The translations under genes were made by a program, and so were the position numbers. DNA of 64,000 nucleotides from Pseudarthrobacter enclensis (GTDB lineage: Bacteria > Actinomycetota > Actinomycetes > Actinomycetales > Micrococcaceae). The stretch covers positions 464,664 to 528,663 of the forward strand of contig NZ_KQ758601.1 of the NCBI RefSeq assembly GCF_001457025.1. The letters are read 5' to 3'. Shown here in pieces: positions 40,294 through 47,878 of this stretch. A model generated the notes under the pieces. That model saw only the letters and a program-made list of their open reading frames with translations, was not told where the DNA came from and searched no databases. Each line of letters starts with the position of its first letter. The stretch's first letter is position 1.

Positions 40294-41598
40294 ATGACTG
40301 CTCCAGTGAACGTGCCCCTCAACTCACGCGGAAAACTCGCTGCGACTTTGCCTGCAGAGCAGCTGGCAGAGATCTCTGCGCTGTTCGAGTTCCGGCGCAC
40401 GGGCTACTCCCTCGACGCCCCCTTCTACACCGATCCCACGATCTTCAAGCTCGACATAGAGGCCATCTTCGGCCAGCACTGGATCTTTGCCGGCAGCGTC
40501 GCCGAGCTTCCGGAGCCGGGCGATTACATCACTGTCGACTACGGCCCCTACTCCCTGATCGTGCTGCGCAACGACGACGGCGGCGTCAACGTCCTGCACA
40601 ACGTGTGCCGCCACCGCGGCGCCCGCGTCCTGACCGAATCCACCGGTTCCACCGGCAACCTGGTCTGCGGCTACCACTCCTGGACCTACTCCCCCGAGGG
40701 CAACCTGATCCACGCCTCCGCTCCCGGCGAGGCCAAGTTCGACAAGAACTGCTTCGCCCTCAAGAAGGCCCACAGCCGCGAGGTTGCCGGACTCATCTTC
40801 GTCTGCATCGCCGACGAACCGCCCACGGACTTCGATGAGACCTCGAAGATCTTCGAGCCCTACCTGGCACCGCACGACCTGTCCAAGACGAAGATTGCCT
40901 ACCAGCAGAACATCATCGAAGAGGGCAACTGGAAGCTCGTCATGGAGAACAACCGTGAGTGCTACCACTGTGACGGGCACCCGGAACTCGCCTGCTCCCT
41001 CTTCCCCACCTGGGGCCTGACGGAAGGCCTGATCCCCACCCACCTCGAGGAGGTCTGGGAACGCAACAAGGAAGCACAGTCCTCGCTCGAGGAGCGGTGC
41101 CGCCGCTACGGCCTCCCCTACGAGGTGGTCGAGGAACTGGACACCCGCATCGCCGGTATCCGGATCTCCCGGGAATCCCTGGACGGCGAAGGCGAATCGT
41201 TCTCGGCCGACGGGCGCAGGCTCTCCAAGAAGCTGCTCGGCGACCTGCGGGACTTCCGCCTGGGCCGCTGCTCCATGCACCTGCAGCCCAACAGCTGGTT
41301 CCACTTCCAGAGTGACCACGTCATCACCTTCGGCGTGTTCCCCATCAACGAACACCAGACCCTGGTCCGCACCACCTGGCTGGTAGCTGACGACGCCGTG
41401 GAAGGCGTCGACTACGACCGCGAGAAGCTGACCTACACCTGGGAGCAGACCAACATCCAGGACAAGGCGTTCGTGGAACTCTGCCAGCAGGGTGCAGCCA
41501 GCCCCGCCTACGAGCCCGGTCCGTACATGAAGAGCGAATACCAGGTGGAGGCCTTCATCAACTGGTACGTGCAGCGGGTGCAGGAGCACTTGGCATGA
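40294..41598 (+). CDS. gbcA: Glycine betaine monooxygenase, Rieske oxygenase component (GbcA-like)
   Basis: Terminal oxygenase of 434 aa. The Rieske [2Fe-2S] ligands are in CRHRGA and CGYHSW (Cys-x-His and Cys-x-x-His, residues ~110-135), followed by a mononuclear iron catalytic domain with EGNWKLVMENNRECYHCDGHPEL, broken here as ENNRECYHCDGH, whose His residues bind iron. Length and sequence pattern match GbcA, which demethylates glycine betaine to dimethylglycine, releasing formaldehyde. It overlaps the reductase gene in an ATGA arrangement. Neighbouring choline-oxidation genes and fdhA strongly support betaine as substrate. Related Rieske enzymes act on stachydrine or carnitine, the main alternatives. 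Confidence 0.9.
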   Translation: MTAPVNVPLNSRGKLAATLPAEQLAEISALFEFRRTGYSLDAPFYTDPTIFKLDIEAIFGQHWIFAGSVAELPEPGDYITVDYGPYSLIVLRNDDGGVNVLHNVCRHRGARVLTESTGSTGNLVCGYHSWTYSPEGNLIHASAPGEAKFDKNCFALKKAHSREVAGLIFVCIADEPPTDFDETSKIFEPYLAPHDLSKTKIAYQQNIIEEGNWKLVMENNRECYHCDGHPELACSLFPTWGLTEGLIPTHLEEVWERNKEAQSSLEERCRRYGLPYEVVEELDTRIAGIRISRESLDGEGESFSADGRRLSKKLLGDLRDFRLGRCSMHLQPNSWFHFQSDHVITFGVFPINEHQTLVRTTWLVADDAVEGVDYDREKLTYTWEQTNIQDKAFVELCQQGAASPAYEPGPYMKSEYQVEAFINWYVQRVQEHLA

Positions 41599-42995
41599 TT
41601 GACGTTGCCCTGACTGAGACGCCCGTCCAGGAACCGCAGCGCATCCGCGGCCTTGAAATGCCGTGGAACCGGGTCATGGGCAGCCTCGAAGGACCTGCCA
41701 GCGCAGCCAAGGCCCTGGGTCCGTGGCATCCGCAGGAGTTCATGGCCGAATGCGTCGAGACCGTTCCCGAAGCCGGCGGCATGATGACGTTCGTGTTCCG
41801 CCGGTGCGACGGGGCTCCCCTGGCGTTCCGCGCGGGCCAGTACGTGAACATTGCCTTCCCGGTGAACGGCGAAGACCAGGAGCCGGTGGACCGCAGCTAC
41901 TCGCTGTCCAGTTCCCCCACGGAACCGTGGACCTTCAGCGTCACCGTTAAGAAGGACCCCGGCGGGCTGGTTTCCCCGTGGGTGCACGAGAACGTCCGGC
42001 CGGGCACCGTCCTGGACATGCTGGGCCCGGTGGGGGCATTCCACCTGCCTGATGCTGACCGGCGCGCACGGTACCTCTTCCTGGCGGCCGGCGCCGGCAT
42101 CACGCCGATCATGTCGATGCTGCGGACCATCCACGACCTGCCCGGAACGGCCGACGTAGTGGTTCTGTACCACGGCGCGGAAGCCGGAGGTTTCGCCTTC
42201 CACCGGGAGCTGGCCTACATCGCTTCCGTGGACTCGCGCGTCAAGGTCTTCTATGCCCTGGGCGACCGCGGCATGCCCGAGGCGTGGGAAGGCTTCAAGG
42301 GGCGGTTGTCCGCGGCGATGATCGACGAGGTGGCGCCTGATGCCAACGGCCGGCAGGTGTACGCCTGTGGGCCCGAGGGGTACCTGAACACGGCCACCGA
42401 GCTGCTCAAGAAGGTGGGTGTCGACGACACGTCCATCTACATGGAGTTTTTCTCCGGCGACCGGCAGACCCTCCTGGAATACCAGGCGGAGCTCGCCCTC
42501 GCGGCGGACATCGCCGAGGAGATCGCAGAGGAAATCGCGGAGTCCGCCGAGGACTACTTCGAAAGCCAGCCCGCAGCCTTCGGGATCTACGAGCCCGGCT
42601 ACGACGAGGACGGAACCCTGCAGGCCACCGGGATGCCGCTGGTGGCCGCGGACGGGGAAGCCCCCGCCGCAGCGGAAGCCGCGCCGGAAACCGCGGCCCC
42701 GGATGCGTCCAGCTTCGACACCGTGGGAACCGGCAGCCTCACCCTGTCCTTCATGCGCACCGGGATCAACGTGCGGATCGACCCGGACCTGCCCATCCTT
42801 GAGGTGGCACAGCGTGCGGGCGTCCGGATCGGCGCCAACTGCAAGGAGGGCATGTGCGGCTCCTGCAAGGTGGTCAAGCTGTCCGGCGAGATCGACATGA
42901 ACCACCAGGGTGGAATCCGCAAGCGGGAAATCGATGCCGGCAAGTTCCTTCCCTGCTGCTCCACCGCGCGCACCGACATGGTGATCGACGCCTAG
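41595..42995 (+). CDS. gbcB: Glycine betaine monooxygenase reductase component (GbcB-like)
   Basis: Electron-transfer protein of 466 aa supplying the Rieske oxygenase. It has a ferredoxin-reductase FAD domain (DRSYSLSSSP, flavin-binding RxYSxS), an NAD(P) domain (FLAAGAGITPIMSMLRTIH; VYACGPEGYLNTATELL), an acidic linker of about 90 residues, and a C-terminal plant-type [2Fe-2S] domain with ligands in CKEGMCGSCKVV and the later Cys in FLPCCSTA. The linker (AADIAEEIAEEIAESAEDYF and an Ala/Pro stretch) is longer than usual. The ATG overlaps the gbcA stop by 4 nt. Only one reductase is needed, so the pair is complete. Confidence 0.9.
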   Translation: MIDVALTETPVQEPQRIRGLEMPWNRVMGSLEGPASAAKALGPWHPQEFMAECVETVPEAGGMMTFVFRRCDGAPLAFRAGQYVNIAFPVNGEDQEPVDRSYSLSSSPTEPWTFSVTVKKDPGGLVSPWVHENVRPGTVLDMLGPVGAFHLPDADRRARYLFLAAGAGITPIMSMLRTIHDLPGTADVVVLYHGAEAGGFAFHRELAYIASVDSRVKVFYALGDRGMPEAWEGFKGRLSAAMIDEVAPDANGRQVYACGPEGYLNTATELLKKVGVDDTSIYMEFFSGDRQTLLEYQAELALAADIAEEIAEEIAESAEDYFESQPAAFGIYEPGYDEDGTLQATGMPLVAADGEAPAAAEAAPETAAPDASSFDTVGTGSLTLSFMRTGINVRIDPDLPILEVAQRAGVRIGANCKEGMCGSCKVVKLSGEIDMNHQGGIRKREIDAGKFLPCCSTARTDMVIDA

Positions 42996-43060
42996 CCGTT
43001 CCCCGGAGCGGCGGGCGCCCCGCGCAGCCCCAAGATTCACGCAAGTGAGAACAAGAACCA

Positions 43061-43099
43061 CACGGAAGGTCTGATGCAGCCAGCGTCAGGCCTTCCGTG
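43061..43099 (+). promoter_or_regulatory. Intergenic hairpin between gbcB and fdhA
   Basis: CACGGAAGGTCTGA (43061-43074) and TCAGGCCTTCCGTG (43086-43099) form a 14-bp stem with one G-U pair and an 11-nt loop. It lacks a T-tract. It probably tunes relative expression or mRNA stability of the gbcAB and fdhA parts of one transcript. Confidence 0.6.
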
Positions 43100-43130
43100 G
43101 CAATCAACGCCAACCATAGGAGCCATGCCC

Positions 43131-44348
43131 ATGTCAGGTAACAAAGCCGTTGCGTACAAGGAGCCCGGAGTCGTCGAGATCATCGACACCCCGTATCCTT
43201 CGTTTGAACTGAAGGCCGGCCCCGGCGTCAATCCCGTCAACGTTGGCCGGAAGGTCCCGCACGGGGTCATCGTGCGCACCGTGAGCACCAACATCTGCGG
43301 CTCGGACCAGCACATGGTCCGGGGGCGCACCACCGCTCCGGCCGGGCTCGTCCTGGGCCACGAAATCACCGGCGAAGTCATCGAGACCGGACCCGACGTC
43401 GAGTTCATCACGGTCGGGGACATCGTCTCCGTCCCCTTCAACATCTCCTGCGGCCGCTGCCGCAACTGCAAGGAACGCAAGACCGGCATCTGCCTGAACG
43501 TGAACCCGGACCGTCCCGGCTCAGCCTACGGCTACGTGGACATGGGCGGCTGGGTGGGCGGCCAGGCCGAGTACGTGCTGGTCCCCTACGCGGACTGGAA
43601 CCTGCTGCGCTTCCCGGACCGGGACCAGGCGCTGGAGAAGATCATGGACCTGACCATGCTCTCGGACATCCTGCCCACCGGCTTCCACGGCGCCGTCACG
43701 GCCGGGGTGGGCGTCGGATCCACCGTGTACGTTGCCGGCGCAGGACCCGTGGGCCTCGCCGCCGCCGCCAGCGCCCAGCTGCTAGGCGCCGCGGTAGTCA
43801 TCGTCGGCGACCTCAACGAGGACCGCCTGGCCCAGGCCCGGTCCTTCGGCTGCGAAACCGTCAACGTGGCCAACGGCGACCCCGCCGACCAGATCGAGCA
43901 GATCCTCGGTGTCCGGGAAGTCGACTCCGGCATCGACGCCGTCGGCTTTGAAGCCCGCGGACACGGACACGGCGCCCAGGAAGCACCGGCCACCGTGCTT
44001 AACTCGCTGATGGACCTCACCACCGCCGGCGGCTCCGTAGGCATCCCCGGCCTCTACGTCACCGGCGACCCGGGCGCCGCGGATGAGGCGGCCAAGAAGG
44101 GCAGCCTGTCCCTCTCGCTGGGCACCGGCTGGGCCAAGTCCCTGTCCTTCGCCACGGGCCAGTGCCCGGTGATGAAGTACAACCGGCAGCTCATGATGGC
44201 CATCCTGCACGACCGGATCCACATCGCCAAGGCCGTCAACGCCACCGCCATCTCGCTGGAGGACGCACCCCGGGGCTACGCCGAATTCGACGCCGGCGCC
44301 GCCACGAAGTACGTCCTGGACCCGAACGGCTACCTCAGCAGCAACTAA
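43131..44348 (+). CDS. fdhA: Glutathione-independent formaldehyde dehydrogenase
   Basis: Zinc-dependent medium-chain dehydrogenase of 405 aa, close in size to Pseudomonas putida FdhA (about 399 aa), which oxidises formaldehyde to formate with tightly bound NAD+ and no thiol cofactor. Catalytic zinc ligands are in TNICGSDQHMV and GLVLGHEITGEV; the structural zinc site is CGRCRNCKERKTGIC; the cofactor fold is VYVAGAGPVGLAAAASAQLL. The ATG at 43131 is preferred to the one at 43125, because AGGAG ends 8 nt before the former and only 2 nt before the latter. Placed after gbcAB, it removes the formaldehyde produced by betaine demethylation. Confidence 0.92.
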   Translation: MSGNKAVAYKEPGVVEIIDTPYPSFELKAGPGVNPVNVGRKVPHGVIVRTVSTNICGSDQHMVRGRTTAPAGLVLGHEITGEVIETGPDVEFITVGDIVSVPFNISCGRCRNCKERKTGICLNVNPDRPGSAYGYVDMGGWVGGQAEYVLVPYADWNLLRFPDRDQALEKIMDLTMLSDILPTGFHGAVTAGVGVGSTVYVAGAGPVGLAAAASAQLLGAAVVIVGDLNEDRLAQARSFGCETVNVANGDPADQIEQILGVREVDSGIDAVGFEARGHGHGAQEAPATVLNSLMDLTTAGGSVGIPGLYVTGDPGAADEAAKKGSLSLSLGTGWAKSLSFATGQCPVMKYNRQLMMAILHDRIHIAKAVNATAISLEDAPRGYAEFDAGAATKYVLDPNGYLSSN

Positions 44349-44380
44349 GCCCCCGCGGCTTAGGCCACACCCACCCAAGG

Positions 44381-44420
44381 AAGGGCCGACGACGGCGCAC
44401 ACGCGCCGCCGTCGGCCCTT
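44381..44420 (+). terminator. Rho-independent terminator after fdhA
   Basis: AAGGGCCGACGACGGCGC (44381-44398) pairs with GCGCCGCCGTCGGCCCTT (44403-44420) with one mismatch, ending in CTT. It is almost the same sequence as the terminator at 39870-39905. Confidence 0.85.
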
Positions 44421-44460
44421 CTTAGGTCCTCAATGGGCCAAGCGTCACTGGCGCGCTGAG

Positions 44461-44619
44461 TCAGGCCCACTGCTCCCACACGGTCAGCTGCAGCCGGACG
44501 GTGCCCGCCGGGTCATCCGTGGACCCCGCTCCGGCAAAGGCAACGCCCGGCGAGGGGTCGACGACGGCACTGTCCTGCCCGCCGCCGTCGACCCTTCCCC
44601 AAAGGCCTGTGATGCGCAT
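44461..44619 (-). CDS. Putative 52-codon ORF coupled to the LLM operon
   Basis: An ATG overlaps the TGA of the upstream monooxygenase gene (TGATG), opening a 52-codon frame that ends at 44461. The peptide starts MRITGLWGRVDGGG and ends VRLQLTVWEQWA, with strongly G/C-ending codons, which favours real coding. I do not recognise a family. Against it, a hairpin related to the neighbouring terminators (44552-44597) falls inside the ORF, so this may be a decayed gene end or a chance frame past the terminator. Confidence 0.4.
   Translation of the reverse strand: MRITGLWGRVDGGGQDSAVVDPSPGVAFAGAGSTDDPAGTVRLQLTVWEQWA
44552..44597 (-). terminator. Hairpin, probable terminator of the LLM/ABC operon
   Basis: GAGGGGTCGACGACGGC (44552-44568) pairs with GCCGCCGTCGACCCTTC (44581-44597) with two imperfect positions. 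It resembles the terminators at 39870 and 44381, and lies just after the last large gene of the minus-strand operon. Confidence 0.5.
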
Positions 44620-45992
44620 CAGGCGCGGACCGCCCCGGCAGCCTCATCGGACGAACGCACCGGCGCGTCCAGCCCCAGGTTTTCGCGCAGGGTGCTGCCG
44701 CCGTACTCCGTGGGGTACACGCCGCGTTCCTGCAGCTCCGGCACCAAGTGGTTGACGATGTCATCGAGCCCGGTGGGAACCAGCCACGGCGAAATGTTGA
44801 ACCCGTCCACCGCACCCGTCCGGGCGTATTCGGCCAGGTGGTCCGCAACGGCCGTATAGGAGCCGGTGAACGTGGCATCGATCCGGGCCGTCTTCGAGGT
44901 GACGAACTGGCGGATCGACAACCCCTTGTCCTTCGCCTCGGCCCGCCACTGATCCGCCAGCTGGCGGGCCTTCGCACCGTGGAAGCCGCTGCCGCGGGTC
45001 TCGGAGGTCTCCTCCACCACGGGGTCGATCTCCGGCAGCGGTCCGTCCGGATCGTAGGCGGACAGCTCACGGCCCCAGAACTGCTCCAGGTACGCGATGG
45101 CCTGCTGCGGGCCGATCTGCAGGCTCCGCACCCATTCCTTCTTCTCCGCAGCTTCCTGGGCAGTGGCAGCAAGGATGAACTCGCTGGCGGGCATGATCTG
45201 CACGGCGTTCGCGCCGCGGCCCGCTGCCACCGAACGCTCCACCAGGTCCTTGCGGAACTCCACGGCGTCGTCGAACTTCGGGTGCGCGGAGAAGATCACG
45301 TCCGCCTGGCGGGCGGCGAAGTTCCGGCCCTCGGGCGAGTCGCCGGCCTGGAACAGCACCGGCCGGTACTGGGCGCTGCGCGGCAGCCGCGGAGTCACGT
45401 CCACCGTGTAGTGCTGGCCTTCGTGAAGCACGCGGCGGGCCGGGCCGGCGGGGGTCTCCCAGGAGTCCCAGATCCGTTTTGCCGTCTCCACGAACGCCTC
45501 GGCGTGCCTGTACCGGTCGGCATGGTCAAGGTAGCCGCCGCGGCGGAAGTTGGCGCCGGTCCACGCGTTGTCAGTGGTCACGATGTTCCATGCGGCGCGG
45601 CCGCCGGAGATCAGGTCCAGCGAGGCGAGGCGGTGGGCCAGGTCAGCGGGATCGTTGTAGGTGGTGTTCTGGGTGGCCACCAGGCCGATGTTGCGGGTGA
45701 CGGAGGCGAGCGCGGCGAGCATGGTCTGCGCGTCCGGGCGGCCCACCACGTCCAGGGCGTGCGGGCGGCCCAGGTGCTCGCGCAGGCGAAGCCCTTCGCC
45801 CAGGAAGAACGCGGCGAACAGCCCCCGTTCGGCGGTCTGGGCGATCCGGCGGAACGATTCGAAGTCCGTCTGCGAGCCCGATTCAGCCGCCTTCCAGATC
45901 GTCCCGGAGTTCACGCCCTGGAAGAAGACGCCGAACTGGATCTGGCCGGTGGGCTGGAAGACATCGGATTTAGCACGGTTGTGCTGTGTCAT
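44619..45992 (-). CDS. LLM class flavin-dependent monooxygenase, NtaA/SnaA/DszA type
   Basis: Probable FMNH2-dependent monooxygenase of 457 aa. The long luciferase-like form is recognised by FQGVNSGTIWKAAESGSQ, FFLGEGLRLREHLGRP, ASVTRNIGLVATQNTTYNDP, LISGGRAAWNIVTT and FQAGDSPEGRNFAARQADVI. Members oxidise nitrilotriacetate, sulfones or S-alkylated amino acid derivatives (Bacillus CmoJ/YtnJ). AAGGAAAA precedes the ATG. It is the last full-length gene of an operon starting with an amino-acid-type ABC transporter, so a transported organosulfur or organonitrogen compound is the likely substrate. An FMN reductase partner is not encoded in the operon. Confidence 0.87.
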   Translation of the reverse strand: MTQHNRAKSDVFQPTGQIQFGVFFQGVNSGTIWKAAESGSQTDFESFRRIAQTAERGLFAAFFLGEGLRLREHLGRPHALDVVGRPDAQTMLAALASVTRNIGLVATQNTTYNDPADLAHRLASLDLISGGRAAWNIVTTDNAWTGANFRRGGYLDHADRYRHAEAFVETAKRIWDSWETPAGPARRVLHEGQHYTVDVTPRLPRSAQYRPVLFQAGDSPEGRNFAARQADVIFSAHPKFDDAVEFRKDLVERSVAAGRGANAVQIMPASEFILAATAQEAAEKKEWVRSLQIGPQQAIAYLEQFWGRELSAYDPDGPLPEIDPVVEETSETRGSGFHGAKARQLADQWRAEAKDKGLSIRQFVTSKTARIDATFTGSYTAVADHLAEYARTGAVDGFNISPWLVPTGLDDIVNHLVPELQERGVYPTEYGGSTLRENLGLDAPVRSSDEAAGAVRA

Positions 45993-46001
45993 GGTTTTTC
46001 C

Positions 46002-47054
46002 TTACTTTCCGGTGCCGGCGGCGGCAGATGCGTAGCGGCTGGCGGGGCGTTCCAGGCCCAGCAGGTCGCGGAAGGTTCCGTCCTGCAGCACGGGGCGGAG
46101 CGCTCCGCGGCGGCGCAGCTCGGGCAGGACCAGCCGGCCCAGTTCGTCGAGGTCCAGGGCGAGCGACGCCGGGTGGAGGCGCACACCGTCCGCGGCCGCC
46201 AGCAACGACTCAAGGAAGTCCGTCAGGGCTGCTGCGGTGCCCGCGAAGGCCCGTCCGCCGTCGAACGCTGTTTCCCGCGAGGCCGCAGCCTGCCCGCGCG
46301 AATCGAGGACGACGTCGAGCTCGGCGATCACCGCCACGGACGCACCCACGCGGGAGCGCACGTCGAGGACCTCCGCCGCCAACAGTTCGGGGGTTGGCGC
46401 GGACACCAGCACAGCGTCCACGGCGTCGGCCGGCACCTCGCCCAGCAGCGAAGCAGGAACCAGTACGGGGAGCTGTCCTTGCAGCGGACGCGGAATGATG
46501 GAGGGCCCCTTCACGGAGTACCCGGAGCCCGCAAAATCGGCCGGCGTCTCAAAATCGGCGTAGTGGAGCTTGTCCACGTCGATGTACCGGCCGGTGGCGA
46601 CGTCCCGGATTACGGCGTCGTCTTCCCACGAATCCCACAGGCGCCGGGACACCTCGATGGACGCGGCAGCCTCCTGCCCCAGCGCGGCACCGGTCACGGA
46701 AGGGCGTCCGACGGCGGCAGCCGCCCCGGGTGCCTCCGCGGCGGTGGCGATCCACCCCGCCCGGCCTCCCGAGACGTAGTCCAGGCTGGCCAGCTGGGTG
46801 GAGATGTGGAACGGCTCGGTGTAGACGGTGTCCACTTCGGGGACGAGTGCGATGGAGCGGGTCACCGGCCCGGCAAAGGCGGCGCGCTGCAACGCGTTGG
46901 CCCGGCCCGGCGCCGGCGCGTCGGTGAAGGTCGCGGCGTGGAAGCCCGCAGACTCGGCTGCGAGCACGGCCCGGGAGATGTCCGCGCCGTCCCAGCCGGC
47001 GCCGTCGAGCTCGATGGCCAGGAACCCTGCGCGGTTGTTATCAGTGGTGCTCAC
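46002..47054 (-). CDS. Divergent short LLM class oxidoreductase-like protein
   Basis: Protein of 350 aa related to the NtaA-type luciferase family but shorter and Ala-rich. Recognisable pieces are FLAIELDGAGWDGADISRAV, FHISTQLASLDYVSGGRAGW and RRLWDSWEDDAVIRD with the YIDVDKLHYADFETP strand. Parts of the barrel after about residue 200 appear condensed, so it may be a non-catalytic partner or act on another substrate. The GTG at 47054 overlaps the DUF1684 stop by 4 nt (GTGA), which sets the start; the longer frame upstream lies inside that gene. It is 9 nt upstream of the next LLM gene. Confidence 0.75.
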   Translation of the reverse strand: MSTTDNNRAGFLAIELDGAGWDGADISRAVLAAESAGFHAATFTDAPAPGRANALQRAAFAGPVTRSIALVPEVDTVYTEPFHISTQLASLDYVSGGRAGWIATAAEAPGAAAAVGRPSVTGAALGQEAAASIEVSRRLWDSWEDDAVIRDVATGRYIDVDKLHYADFETPADFAGSGYSVKGPSIIPRPLQGQLPVLVPASLLGEVPADAVDAVLVSAPTPELLAAEVLDVRSRVGASVAVIAELDVVLDSRGQAAASRETAFDGGRAFAGTAAALTDFLESLLAAADGVRLHPASLALDLDELGRLVLPELRRRGALRPVLQDGTFRDLLGLERPASRYASAAAGTGK

Positions 47055-47878
47055 TTCTGGTCCTGACGTTCGTAGGGAATCTTTTCGCCGGCCTCGATGG
47101 CCACGGGCAGCCGGTTTTCGGCCGGCGGCAACGGGCAGGTGGCCAGGTCGGTGTAGGCGCACGGCAGGTTGACGGCCCGGTTGAAGTCCAGCAGCACCGA
47201 TCCGTCGACCGCCGGCGCCACCGTCAGCGAGCGGTTGGCCGCGTACGTGGTCTTCCCGGAGGTCTGGTCGGTGAACAGCACGGACAGTGAACCCGGAGCA
47301 TGACCGTTGAAGGCGGTCAATGCGAGTTCCTGGCCGGCGAGCTTGAAGCGGATCTCGCCCGGCGCCTCGTAGACGTGCTGGATGCCTTCGACGGCGGCCC
47401 CAACAGTGGTGGGCCGCGGCACCTCGAACGGAACGAACGTTCCGCGTACGGCGTAGGCTGCGTCCGGCGAGTAGGCCGGGGTGCCCTGGTACCCGCGCAG
47501 CAATTCGTTGTCCGGGTGGCGCGGCCTGACAATGTACTCGCCGCCGCGCTTGGCCAGCTCGATCACGGTGTCGCCGGAGACCAGGTTGATGCCGCCGCGT
47601 TCTTCGATGGGGCCAAATTCAAGCGCCGCACCAGCGTCCGCGTTCAGTTCCTTGCCGTCCTGCTGCAGGCTTTCGCCCGGCTCCAGGACAACACGGACGA
47701 CGTCGGCCTCCACGCTCCAGGTGCCCGGGGCGCCTTCCAGCGGGGTGGCCTCGCTGCCCAGCCAGTGCAGGTGGGTTACGGCGAGGAAGCCGTGCGGGTG
47801 GGCGCGGTGGCGCTCGTGGGCCGTGTGCCATTCCTGCCAGTCGGCATCAAAGGTCTCAAGGGCGGTTTCAGTGGACAT
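47051..47878 (-). CDS. DUF1684 family protein
   Basis: Cytoplasmic protein of 275 aa. The C-terminal block FNRAVNLPCAYTDLATCPLP followed by AENRLPVAIEAGEKIP is the hallmark of DUF1684, a beta-rich family of unknown biochemical role. The N-terminus reads HPHGFLAVTHLHWLGSEATP. The conserved Asn/Cys/Tyr/Cys cluster in the last block could form an active site. It overlaps the upstream LLM gene by 11 nt and the downstream one by 4 nt, so it is translated as part of the operon and probably handles a product or substrate of the monooxygenases. No signal peptide is seen. Confidence 0.85.
   Translation of the reverse strand: MSTETALETFDADWQEWHTAHERHRAHPHGFLAVTHLHWLGSEATPLEGAPGTWSVEADVVRVVLEPGESLQQDGKELNADAGAALEFGPIEERGGINLVSGDTVIELAKRGGEYIVRPRHPDNELLRGYQGTPAYSPDAAYAVRGTFVPFEVPRPTTVGAAVEGIQHVYEAPGEIRFKLAGQELALTAFNGHAPGSLSVLFTDQTSGKTTYAANRSLTVAPAVDGSVLLDFNRAVNLPCAYTDLATCPLPPAENRLPVAIEAGEKIPYERQDQK

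Noticed and set aside
44748..47066. A 772-codon plus-strand open frame over the LLM genes
   Set aside because: Antisense shadow; the minus-strand genes carry the family motifs and the overlapping start/stop pattern of an operon.
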